A stretch of DNA of 28,026 nt from positions 1-28,026 of the forward strand of contig DAOTYI010000295.1 of assembly GCA_034434895.1 (NCBI GenBank), given 5' to 3'. The translations under genes and the position numbers were made by a program. Every line of letters starts with the position of its first letter. Position 1 is the stretch's first letter. Positions 17,336 through 24,920 of the stretch are shown here, piece after piece. Below the pieces are notes generated by a model. That model had not been told where the DNA came from and ran no database searches. It saw only the letters and a program-made list of their open reading frames with translations. Source of the stretch: DAOTXL01 sp034434895. GTDB lineage: Bacteria; Chloroflexota; Anaerolineae; JAAYZQ01.

Positions 17336-17719
17336 ATGACAGAGGAACAGAAACCACGCAGCGAGATCCTGACTGAACTCGAATCGCTGGGACAACAACT
17401 GGTCACAGCCGTCAGGTCGCTGTGGGAAAGCGAAGAGAGCCGCAAGCTGCGCCAGGAGATCGGCCAGGGATTCACCGAACTGGGCCGGCAGATCGAGACG
17501 GCGGTCAAATCGGCTCAGGAAAGCGAAGCCGCCCGACAGCTCAGCGCCCAGGTGAAAGGGACGGTGGACAAAGCCCGCGAGAGTGACATCGCCGGCAAGG
17601 TGGAACAGGGCCTGCTCAGCGGCCTGCGCGAGCTGAACGAGCAGCTCTCAAAACTGATCACCTCGCTGGAAAAGAAGGAACCTCCCCAGGCCGGACCGGA
17701 AGGTGGGGCTGAGGCATGA
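17336..17719 (+). CDS. Small helical repeat protein of unknown function
   Basis: This 127-residue, Glu/Gln/Lys-rich protein has no signal peptide or membrane helix. Residues 20-49 and 51-80 are imperfect tandem repeats with a 31-residue period (T-A-V-R/K-S-x-x-E-S-E-x-x-R-x-L), and a third degenerate copy starts near residue 82. The pattern predicts long amphipathic helices, as in coiled-coil or lipid-surface-binding proteins. AGGAGGGG at 17323-17330 sets the ATG at 17336; an upstream in-frame start lies inside the 5S gene and is rejected. The stop overlaps the thioesterase start (ATGA), so the two are coupled. I do not recognise the family. Confidence 0.8.
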   Translation: MTEEQKPRSEILTELESLGQQLVTAVRSLWESEESRKLRQEIGQGFTELGRQIETAVKSAQESEAARQLSAQVKGTVDKARESDIAGKVEQGLLSGLRELNEQLSKLITSLEKKEPPQAGPEGGAEA

Positions 17720-18153
17720 CCCTGGAGACCATCCAACCCGGTTTGAAGGGCGAAATCCGGCTGGTCGTCGCCGAGGAACATACCGCCAGACATCTTGGCA
17801 GCGGCGGGGTGAAGGTGCTGGCCACGCCGCAGATGGTCCTGTTGATGGAGCGAGCCGGTGTGGCCGCCGTGGACCCTCTGCTGCCGGATGGGTATCGCAC
17901 CGTCGGCGCCCGCCTGGATGTCCGCCACCTGGCCCCGACCCCCATCGGCTTTGAGGTCACAGCCACCGCCGAGCTGATCGCGGTCGAAGGGCGCAAGTTG
18001 ATCTTCCGCGTCCAGGCTCACGACGGGGTCGAGCTGGTGGGCGAGGGCATCCACGAACGGGCCATCATCAACCTGTCCCGGTTCGGCGAGCGGGTGGCCC
18101 AGAAAGAGCAAAAGCACAGGGGCCAGGCGGTTCTCAACCACCCGGCCCCCTGA
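17716..18153 (+). CDS. FlK-like hotdog-fold acyl-CoA thioesterase
   Basis: This 145-residue cytoplasmic protein resembles fluoroacetyl-CoA thioesterase FlK over its whole length. Thr37 and Glu45 ('VLATPQMVLLME') and His71 ('DVRHLAPTPIG') keep the exact spacing (8 and 26 residues) of FlK's catalytic Thr42/Glu50/His76. The 'AHDGVE..G.G.HERAIINL' ending also matches. Related proteins in bacteria that make no fluorinated compounds probably hydrolyse small acyl-CoAs, so the substrate is open. The start overlaps the preceding gene by 4 bp. It converges with the - strand amidase gene; only 4 bp separate the stops and no terminator is visible. Confidence 0.85.
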   Translation: MTLETIQPGLKGEIRLVVAEEHTARHLGSGGVKVLATPQMVLLMERAGVAAVDPLLPDGYRTVGARLDVRHLAPTPIGFEVTATAELIAVEGRKLIFRVQAHDGVELVGEGIHERAIINLSRFGERVAQKEQKHRGQAVLNHPAP

Positions 18154-18157
18154 GCCA

Positions 18158-18904
18158 TCAAACGGTTCTGAGCAACCTGGCCCAGTGGCGGGTAAGCAGC
18201 CACCGGGCCGTTTCTATCTCCTGGCACAGTTCCCAGGTCTCCGGCCCGGCAGTCTGGACCAGGTAACAGTGCACCGGCTGCTCTTGCCTCCTCTCAACGC
18301 TTTCCCGGCCCCACGACTCGATTGGATAGCGATGCCCATGCCAGAAAAAGGCCAGCGGCCGGGCCGTCCCATCCTGACGCCACTGTACCTCAACACTCAC
18401 CGGTTCATTGATGAATTCCACCATCTTCTCTCTCCGACCTTGCAGGTAAGCCAGCAGCAGTTGTAACGCCGCCCCGGCCGATTGTTCCTTGTTGGCCAGC
18501 CGATCCCCCTGCCACAGGTAACGCCGGCACTGCTCCGCATCGGCCGCCGACAGAGCGACGTAGACCAGGCCCACCGGCTTTTCAGGGCTGCCCCCAGTCG
18601 GTCCGGCAATGCCTGTGACCGCTACCGCCACATCGGCCCCCATCCGCTGGCGGGCGCCGCAGGCCATTTCCCGGGCCACCTCCTCACTGACCGCACCGTG
18701 GGCCAGCAACGTCTCGTGGCGCACGCCCAGCAAGATCTCTTTGGCCTGATTGGAATAGGCCACCAGGCCGCCCAGATAGTAGGCCGAACTGCCCGGAATG
18801 TTGGTGAGGCGATGGGCCACCAGACCACCGGTACACGACTCGGCCGTGGCCAGGGTCAGGCCCTGCTCGACCAGCAACGCACCAACCTGTTCTTCAAGCG
18901 ACAT
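18158..18904 (-). CDS. PncC/CinA C-terminal amidase fused to an extra C-terminal domain
   Basis: Residues 1-160 are a nicotinamide-nucleotide amidase (PncC) domain, which converts NMN to nicotinate mononucleotide in NAD recycling. It shows 'ATAESCTGGLVAHRLTNIPG' (catalytic Ser23), Lys55 in 'SNQAKEILLGV' and 'VAVTGIAGPTGGS'. Stand-alone PncC is ~160-170 residues. Here ~85 residues follow, with 'EFINEPVSVEVQWRQDGTAR' then 'PLAFFWHGHRYPIESWGRE', rich in Trp and Arg and resembling small DUF6504-type domains. No CinA N-terminal half is present. GAGGAG precedes the ATG. It lies 105 bp downstream of the large secreted-protein gene on the same strand. Confidence 0.87.
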   Translation of the reverse strand: MSLEEQVGALLVEQGLTLATAESCTGGLVAHRLTNIPGSSAYYLGGLVAYSNQAKEILLGVRHETLLAHGAVSEEVAREMACGARQRMGADVAVAVTGIAGPTGGSPEKPVGLVYVALSAADAEQCRRYLWQGDRLANKEQSAGAALQLLLAYLQGRREKMVEFINEPVSVEVQWRQDGTARPLAFFWHGHRYPIESWGRESVERRQEQPVHCYLVQTAGPETWELCQEIETARWLLTRHWARLLRTV

Positions 18905-18932
18905 CGGTCCGCTCCTCAGGACAGGCGCATGG

Positions 18933-19000
18933 CCTGCTGTGCGTTGTTCTTTTCGACCGGAGGCCTGACAGGCTCTGCACAGCAGGACCTGTCAGGCCTC
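18933..19000 (-). repeat. Interlocked inverted repeats between secreted-protein and amidase genes
   Basis: Pair 1 is GAGGCCTGACAGG (18960-18972) with CCTGTCAGGCCTC (18988-19000), a perfect 13-bp stem. Pair 2 is CCTGCTGTGC (18933-18942) with GCACAGCAGG (18977-18986), a perfect 10-bp stem whose right arm lies in the loop of pair 1. The order A-B-A'-B' allows a pseudoknot or two competing hairpins. It sits 10 bp after the secreted-protein stop and probably ends or moderates that transcript; no T run follows on either strand. Confidence 0.7.
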
Positions 19001-19009
19001 AATCTGTTT

Positions 19010-22000
19010 CTAGTATTTCTTGACGATGAGGGGCAGGTAGATGAACCGCAGGTTGACGGTGACGGCACAGGTGCTGGTGTTGTCGTCGTAGTACGGCTCC
19101 ACGTCGTCCGCGCTATCGCTGGCGATGGTGGCCGTGTTGGTCAGCACGTCGCCGCCCCGGGCTGTGTCGGCCACACGCACGGTTACAATCAGGTCATTCC
19201 ACCAGCCGTTGCCCATCTGGCCGTGGCTCCAGGCCAGCGTTGTGCCGTCGCTATAGTCCGGGCCGCGCTCACAGAAGTAGGTCCCGCCGCACAGCCGCTG
19301 CCGGGCGCCGACAAATTCCAGCCCGGCCGGCAGCGTGTCGCTGACCCAGACCGTACCGGCCGTCCACCAGGCCTCCGAACGGTTCTGGAAGTGCAGGGTG
19401 AAGGTGAGCAACTGGCCCGGGTCAGGCGTGGGCGTGCCGCCGCTCAGCCATTTCTCGACGCTCAGGTCCGGCCCGGTGCCGACGACGATCTCGTCGTGGT
19501 TGTCGGCCGGGTTCACGTCGCCCGGCGGGATGGTGATGTCGGCGACGTTGGTAAAGAGGGTGCCGTTGGGCACGGCCGGCACGCTGAGCCACAGGTGCAA
19601 CCAGGTTGTCCACTCCGGCTCCAGCCGGCTAAAGGTCACGGTGAACCGGTTACCGGACAGGTTCCACGACCACGGCTCCCAAAAGTCCACGTGCCAGTTC
19701 TCCAGCGTCATGCCGGCCGGGAAGGTGTCGGTGAGGGTGACGCTGTACTCGGTGGTGGTGCCGATGTTGCAGACGCGCACCCCATAGTAGATGCGATCCG
19801 GACTGTCCCAGTGGGTAAACTTGGTCACACGCAGGTTGGGGCCGGCGGCGCGCACCGTCTCGGTGATACAGGCAGCGTTGTCGTAGGGGTTATCCTCGAA
19901 ATCGCGGCTGGCGATGGCGGCGCAGTCGGTGAGAAGGGTGCCAGGTGCCGTGCCGGGGTCAATCTGCAGGCGCAGCATGATGTTGTGCCCCTCGGCAACC
20001 TCCAGGGTGCCCAGGTTCCAGACCAGCTCGTTCCCGACGATGGAATCTGGCGGGAAGGGCACCTGGATGCCCCACCCCAGGTCCAGCAGCGAGGTGATGA
20101 AGGTGGTGCCGGCGGGCAGCGTGTCGGTCAGCACGGCGTTGTGGACCAGCGAGTTGCCGCTGTTGCGGTATCCTACCCAGAAATTGCTCTCTCGGCCTGG
20201 CGCCAGGGAGCCGTGGCCCCACCATTTGCTGACACCGGTGTCGTAGCGTGGCCAACCGGTCCACACGTCGTTGCGCATCTGCCAGTTGTCGCCGGGGTTG
20301 GTGTCGCCGGCGGTAGTGATCTCGACGGTGTTGGTCAGTTGGGTGCCGACCGGCACGCTGTTGTCCACCAGCAATCGCAGCAGGATGCGGTCGCCCCAGT
20401 AACCGGGGATGGCCGGCGCCTCCAGGATCAGTTGATCGGCGGTGCTATGATCGGTCCACAGGTTGTAGCCGTTCTCCGAATACCAGGCGACGATGCTGGT
20501 GCCCTGGGGGATGGTGTCGGTCAGGACCACCGGCCCGCTGGCCACCGGCCCGTTGTGGCCATAGTTGATCTCCCACAACATCGTCTGGCCGGGGGCCGGG
20601 TCGCCAGGGTTGGGGTTTTTGTTGACGTACAGGTCCGGCCGGCCTTCGACGACCTGCACGTCAGCCTCGGCGTGGTTGTTGCCATAGTCGTCGTCGTACA
20701 ACGCCCAGATGTCAGCCGCGTTGTGCAGCGTGGCGCCGGGGTTGGCGGTGTTGTGCAGCACCAGTTGGAACCGCCTCTCTTCGCCGACCCCCAGCGGCCC
20801 CAACGTCCAGGCCACCCAGCCGGGGCCGAGGATGGGTGCGACGCCGCTGCCGTCGGCGACGTAGGTGGTATTGGCCGGCAGGGTGTCGGTCAGGGTGATG
20901 GTCGCCGCTTCGGCATCCCCCTCGTTGCGGTAGCGCAGGGTAAAGACGGCCGGCCCGCCGGGCATGGCCTGGCCGCTGCCTTCGGCCCACTTTTCGACGC
21001 GCAGGTTGGGCGCCGGCTCGCGGAAGATGTTCGTCACCCAGTCCCTATCCGGCTCGAGGTAGCCCACGCTCACGTCGTGGCCGGGCACCAGGTCCCAGCC
21101 CAGGGCGCCGATGTCGCAAAAGTAAGCGCCGCCATCGGGGTCTACCTGAAAGTCGGTGCTGGGTCCGCCCGGCTCCCACACGCCACACCAGGCACTGAGC
21201 GTCTGGGTGAACCAGTCGGCAGTGATGGTGCCGGAGATGGTGTCGGCGCCGATGTCCAGGTCACCGGTGATGGTGCCGATGCGCACCGTGGCAGCATAGC
21301 CGGTATCCACCCGGCCGTACACCCAATCGCCAGCCTGGAGATCGGGCCAACCGCCCGAAGTCCAGCCCTGCCAGCCCGTGGAGAAGCCGACCCGGCCGCC
21401 CCACCAGGGCACTTCGCCCGTCGTCAACTCGGCTGTGTCTTTGATCGTAACCCCATCGCTTTCGGTGAGGGTGATCCAGACGGTGTGCCCGGCTTCATAG
21501 TCGCCCTCCACCCAGTCGTGAGCATAGTTGACTTGCAACAGCAAGTCCAGGGGGTGGGCGATGTTGATCACAGTGTCGCCGTCCGGTTCCAGGTAGCGCA
21601 CGGCGACCATCTCCCAGGGCTGAATGTCCCACTGCCCGGTAAAGTCGCAGGCGTACTCACCGCCGTCGGCGTCCACGCCGGGGATCTCGATAGAGGGCCC
21701 GTTCTCCTGCCAGATTTCACAACGCACCGTCACGGTGACGAACCAGGGGACGTGGATGGCGCCATAGACGGTGTCGGCGGCGGTGTCCATCGTGGCGTCG
21801 ATCGCGCCTATCGGGTCTACCGCCGTCGTCAGGCCGGCGGCTGCGGCCACGACCACGTCGCCCACGGCGATGTTGGGCTGCCCCGGGTCCCAGGACATCC
21901 CCCACGACCCGAAATTGCCCCACTCGTCGGCCTGCCCGCTGGCTACCGCCTTGACGCCCCCGCCGTCGGCCACGGTGATGGCCACGGTCGCATTGGGCAA

Positions 22001-23092
22001 CGTCCAGCCTGCCACCCACTCGTGGGCATAATTGACGTCTATGAACAGGCCGGGGCCGGGCGACAGCACCGGGCCGGTGAGGAAGCGGGTCCAGTCTATG
22101 CCGTTCGTCGAGGTGACGTAGCCGATCTGGCCGTTGCAGGTATACCACATATGGTACCCGCCCTCGTAGGCGACGAACATGTTGCTCACATTGCCATCAT
22201 CCCACTGGCCTGGCTCCCCCTCAAAGACCGGATTGCCGGCATATTTGGTCCAGTTCACCCCGTCGGGCGAGGTGGCATAGCCGATGCGCCGCACCCCGCC
22301 AGCGTCAAAGGCGCTGTACCACATCTTGAACACGCCGCCGTCCAGGAGGACCATCGGGTCCAACGCGTAGTGCTCGTCCCAATCGCCGGGACCGCCAGGG
22401 GAGAGCACCGGCGCTGCCTGCACCCGCGTCCAATGGATGCCATCGGTCGAGGTGGCGGCGCCGATTTGCCACAGGTCCCACTCTGCGTTGTAGCCGTTGT
22501 AGAACATCCAATAGGTGCCGCCGCCGTCCAGGACGATGGATGGGTCGCCCACCGAGTCGCGGTCGAACGTCCCATCCAGGAGGGTGGGCGACAGGGCCGG
22601 CGTGGCGTCCACCGCCCAATTCAGGCCGTCGGTCGAAGTGGCACGGTAGAGGTAGATGTCGTCCACACTGAACCACATCTTGTAGTCGGCCGGGCCTTCC
22701 TTGCGCACGGCCGGTTCCCAGCCGGGCAGCAGGGGGTTGCTGGCCGATTTGGTCCAGTGGATGCCATCCGGTGACGTGGCCTGGCCGATATGGGCTGTCC
22801 AGGCAGGATTGGCGCCCAAATACCACATTTCGAGTTGGCCGGCATCCGAGATTATGGTTGGCGCGCCGACAAACTGACTGTCCCAGGCCATCGTCCCTTC
22901 CGGCCGGCGAATGTCGGTCGTGGCAAACTCAGGCCAGCCGGTCAGGGGGGGGGGAAATGCCGGGGAAGCGGGATAGGGACCGGTCGGAGCCTGGGCATAG
23001 GCCAGGCCGACCAGCACCAGCAAACTCAGGGCCAGCAGCATCGCGGTCAGCGCCAGGCCGGCCCAGGCAGGAAACCTCTTTTTGTTGTTCAT
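19010..23092 (-). CDS. Large secreted surface protein: propeller, paired repeats, five DUF11 domains
   Basis: This 1360-residue exported protein has a signal peptide (1-33, ending AYA|QA). Residues ~60-348 carry five blade repeats of 'IGxATSxDGIxWT...P.LSPG' plus 'MWY' type, predicting a five-bladed propeller of the GH43/GH32/GH130 kind; no catalytic role can be assigned. Residues ~352-515 and ~520-690 are two copies of a ~165-residue unit (VNYAHEWV/VNYAHDWV ... Cys-containing ... VRYLEPDGDTVINI/VGYLEPDRDWVTNI). Five DUF11-type Ig-like domains follow (~696-816, 819-945, 950-1090, 1094-1205, 1207-1345), each with 'LTDTLPAGTT'-like cores. The C-terminus is 'NLRFIYLPLIVKKY', a tail I associate with Chloroflexota exported proteins. 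AGGAGAAGGAG precedes the ATG. Confidence 0.88.
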   Translation of the reverse strand: MNNKKRFPAWAGLALTAMLLALSLLVLVGLAYAQAPTGPYPASPAFPPPLTGWPEFATTDIRRPEGTMAWDSQFVGAPTIISDAGQLEMWYLGANPAWTAHIGQATSPDGIHWTKSASNPLLPGWEPAVRKEGPADYKMWFSVDDIYLYRATSTDGLNWAVDATPALSPTLLDGTFDRDSVGDPSIVLDGGGTYWMFYNGYNAEWDLWQIGAATSTDGIHWTRVQAAPVLSPGGPGDWDEHYALDPMVLLDGGVFKMWYSAFDAGGVRRIGYATSPDGVNWTKYAGNPVFEGEPGQWDDGNVSNMFVAYEGGYHMWYTCNGQIGYVTSTNGIDWTRFLTGPVLSPGPGLFIDVNYAHEWVAGWTLPNATVAITVADGGGVKAVASGQADEWGNFGSWGMSWDPGQPNIAVGDVVVAAAAGLTTAVDPIGAIDATMDTAADTVYGAIHVPWFVTVTVRCEIWQENGPSIEIPGVDADGGEYACDFTGQWDIQPWEMVAVRYLEPDGDTVINIAHPLDLLLQVNYAHDWVEGDYEAGHTVWITLTESDGVTIKDTAELTTGEVPWWGGRVGFSTGWQGWTSGGWPDLQAGDWVYGRVDTGYAATVRIGTITGDLDIGADTISGTITADWFTQTLSAWCGVWEPGGPSTDFQVDPDGGAYFCDIGALGWDLVPGHDVSVGYLEPDRDWVTNIFREPAPNLRVEKWAEGSGQAMPGGPAVFTLRYRNEGDAEAATITLTDTLPANTTYVADGSGVAPILGPGWVAWTLGPLGVGEERRFQLVLHNTANPGATLHNAADIWALYDDDYGNNHAEADVQVVEGRPDLYVNKNPNPGDPAPGQTMLWEINYGHNGPVASGPVVLTDTIPQGTSIVAWYSENGYNLWTDHSTADQLILEAPAIPGYWGDRILLRLLVDNSVPVGTQLTNTVEITTAGDTNPGDNWQMRNDVWTGWPRYDTGVSKWWGHGSLAPGRESNFWVGYRNSGNSLVHNAVLTDTLPAGTTFITSLLDLGWGIQVPFPPDSIVGNELVWNLGTLEVAEGHNIMLRLQIDPGTAPGTLLTDCAAIASRDFEDNPYDNAACITETVRAAGPNLRVTKFTHWDSPDRIYYGVRVCNIGTTTEYSVTLTDTFPAGMTLENWHVDFWEPWSWNLSGNRFTVTFSRLEPEWTTWLHLWLSVPAVPNGTLFTNVADITIPPGDVNPADNHDEIVVGTGPDLSVEKWLSGGTPTPDPGQLLTFTLHFQNRSEAWWTAGTVWVSDTLPAGLEFVGARQRLCGGTYFCERGPDYSDGTTLAWSHGQMGNGWWNDLIVTVRVADTARGGDVLTNTATIASDSADDVEPYYDDNTSTCAVTVNLRFIYLPLIVKKY

Positions 23093-23354
23093 CTGCTCCT
23101 TCTCCTCTTGTCAGAATATGGCCTGGATGCAACACCCTGGCCGGAATGAAAGCCTCTGTTTTGCCCGATTCACCTCCTTCGAGTCCTCTGAAAGTGCCAG
23201 GCGCCTGGAAGAAAGTGAGGTCGTCTGAAGAATGCCTGGCTCTAAATAAAAACGCCATCCCTGGTGCGCGGTTCGCTTCTCCAGGTCTGGCGCTATGTCG
23301 AATACGAATGGAGAAACAGGTGAGTCCTATCCCACCTGCCGGCGACAAACAGGC
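23093..23354 (-). other. Long structured leader of the secreted-protein gene
   Basis: About 260 nt separate the predicted start of transcription (~23354) from the start codon. Read on the - strand it offers local stems: CAGGTG/CACCTG (23331-23336 with 23317-23322), TTCTCCA/TGGAGAA and GCCAGGC/GCCTGGC. A GC stem followed by TTTTTATTT lies near 23245-23270 and could attenuate. I recognise no known riboswitch. The full intergenic span 23093-23576 has no further gene. Confidence 0.4.
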
Positions 23355-23360
23355 AATGTG

Positions 23361-23389
23361 ATTATAAGCGAGAAATGGATCCCTGTCAA
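23361..23389 (-). promoter_or_regulatory. Promoter of the secreted-protein gene
   Basis: On the - strand TTGACA (complement of 23384-23389) and TATAAT (complement of 23361-23366) are separated by exactly 17 bp, a perfect sigma-70 consensus. It faces the divergent threonine-synthase promoter. Confidence 0.85.
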
Positions 23390-23403
23390 ATGGGCCACAG
23401 CCC

Positions 23404-23433
23404 TGTAGGACAACTGCTCGCAGTTGTCCTACA
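23404..23433. repeat. Perfect 30-nt palindrome between divergent promoters
   Basis: TGTAGGACAACTGC (23404-23417) and GCAGTTGTCCTACA (23420-23433) are exact 14-bp inverted arms around TC. Because the flanking genes diverge, a terminator role is not expected. It may be a dispersed palindromic repeat of this lineage or a regulator site 15 bp upstream of the secreted-protein -35 box. Confidence 0.85.
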
Positions 23434-23503
23434 ATGGTGAACCTGGAGCGCCCCCCCTTTGCACCCGACCATCCTCCGGTTGAACCTTCCAGCTCTTTCA
23501 ATC

Positions 23504-23532
23504 TTGACAAAGAAGCTGACTTGGGGCAGAAT
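23504..23532 (+). promoter_or_regulatory. Probable promoter of the PLP-enzyme operon
   Basis: TTGACA (23504-23509), 17-bp spacer and CAGAAT (23527-23532, 4 of 6 matches). A TAGAAT at 23532-23537 is a better -10 but would need a 22-bp spacer. Transcription would begin near 23539, about 38 nt before the chosen start codon. Confidence 0.55.
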
Positions 23533-23576
23533 AGAATCTTGCACAAAGGGAAGGACCTCAAGAGGGGAGCTCCTTC

Positions 23577-24920
23577 GTGACGTCTGTGGTTGGCCCTCTG
23601 GTCGTTTTCTACCCTTCGTATCCCTGGTGGTTTGATTGTATGGAACATCTTCTGGGCCTGCGCTGTACTCTCTGTGGTGCGGAATATGGCGTGGACGAGG
23701 TGGAGTATGTCTGCCCCCGGCATGGCGACGACGGGATCCTGGATGTCGTCTATGACTATCCCTCCATCGCCCGGCGCATCAACCCCCAAAAGCTCGCCGC
23801 CTCGCCCACCCGCTCCATCTGGCGCTACCTGCGCCTGTTGCCGGTGGACCCCGGCATCGTTGAGTCTTTGGTGGGAGGCACCCCCCTGGGCAACGTCGGC
23901 TGGACGCCGCTCTACCCGACGCCGCGCCTGGCTGCCAGGCTGGGCCTGCGCCACCTGTGGATTAAGGACGACGGTCGCCAGCCGACCGCCTCGTTCAAGG
24001 ACCGCGCCTCGGCCCTGGCCGTGATCAAGGCCCGTGAACGGGGAGCCCAGGTCATCACCACAGCCAGCACCGGCAACGCAGCAGCAGCCCTGGCCGGATT
24101 GTGCGCCGCCGTTTCGCAGCAGAATGTCATCTTTGTCCCCAAGACAGCCCCCCAGGCCAAGATCGCCCAACTGCTGATCTACGGGGCCACGGTGCTGCTG
24201 GTAGATGGCACCTACGACGACGCCTTTGAGCTCTGCCTGCAGGCTGCGCCGGAGTTTGGCTGGTACAACCGCAACACGGCCTACAACCCCTACATGAGTG
24301 AAGGCAAGAAAACGGTCGCCTATGAAATCTGGGAGCAGTTGGGGTTTTCTGCGCCCGACGTGGTGCTGGTGCCGGTCGGGGATGGCTGTATCATCGGCGG
24401 GGTGCACAAAGGGTTCAAAGACCTGCTGGCGTTGGGCTGGATCGAACGGATGCCGCGCCTCGTCGGCGTGCAGGCAGCCGGATCTTCGCCGCTGGTCGAG
24501 GCCTGGGAGCAGGGGCTGGAGGGCTGGCAGATGAAACCGGTCGAGGCGCACTCGGTGGCCGACAGCATCGTCGCCGGCCTGCCCCGCGACCGGATCAAGG
24601 CGCTGCGGGCGGTGCGCGAGAGCAGCGGCGCCTTTCTGCGGGTGAGCGACGAGGAGATCATCGCCGCCATCCCGGCCCTGGCCCAGGGGGCGGGCGTCTT
24701 TGCCGAACCGGCGGCAGCGGCAGCCTATGCCGGCCTGGTCCGGGCCGTCGAGCAAGGGGTGGTGGACCCCGAGGACCGGGTGGTGGTGCTGGCGACCGGC
24801 TCCGGATTGAAAGATGTCGCCACCGCCATGAAAGCAGCAGGCAGGCCGGCCCTCGTCGCCCCCGACCTGAAAGAGGTCCGACAGGCTCTTTCTAATATCT
24901 TATGGAGGAAAACCGGATGA
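23577..24920 (+). CDS. Threonine synthase-like PLP enzyme
   Basis: This cytoplasmic fold-type II PLP protein of 447 residues would make threonine from O-phosphohomoserine (EC 4.2.3.1) if it is a true threonine synthase. An N-terminal zinc-ribbon-like CxxC...CPRH (Cys30, Cys33, Cys46, His49) precedes 'TPL', the PLP lysine in 'ASFKDRAS' (Lys141), 'TASTGNAAAAL' and 'VPVGDGCIIGGVHKGF'. The GTG at 23577 is chosen because GGAG lies 7 nt upstream. However, residues 1-21 are hydrophobic and not family-like, so ATG 23640 ('MEHLLGLRCTLCG') is a serious alternative. It is coupled to the next gene by an ATGA overlap. The company of YgfK and a second PLP enzyme leaves room for a catabolic lyase role. Confidence 0.85.
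   Translation: MTSVVGPLVVFYPSYPWWFDCMEHLLGLRCTLCGAEYGVDEVEYVCPRHGDDGILDVVYDYPSIARRINPQKLAASPTRSIWRYLRLLPVDPGIVESLVGGTPLGNVGWTPLYPTPRLAARLGLRHLWIKDDGRQPTASFKDRASALAVIKARERGAQVITTASTGNAAAALAGLCAAVSQQNVIFVPKTAPQAKIAQLLIYGATVLLVDGTYDDAFELCLQAAPEFGWYNRNTAYNPYMSEGKKTVAYEIWEQLGFSAPDVVLVPVGDGCIIGGVHKGFKDLLALGWIERMPRLVGVQAAGSSPLVEAWEQGLEGWQMKPVEAHSVADSIVAGLPRDRIKALRAVRESSGAFLRVSDEEIIAAIPALAQGAGVFAEPAAAAAYAGLVRAVEQGVVDPEDRVVVLATGSGLKDVATAMKAAGRPALVAPDLKEVRQALSNILWRKTG

Noticed and set aside
18482..22774. A 1430-codon open frame on the + strand
   Set aside because: It is antisense to the secreted-protein and amidase genes. Both of those have signal or catalytic motifs, ribosome sites and sensible domains, whereas this frame has none. 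It is a by-product of high-GC codon use.
23200..23280. Possible cyclic-di-GMP riboswitch in the secreted-protein leader
   Set aside because: The conserved GEMM core sequences are not visible on either strand.
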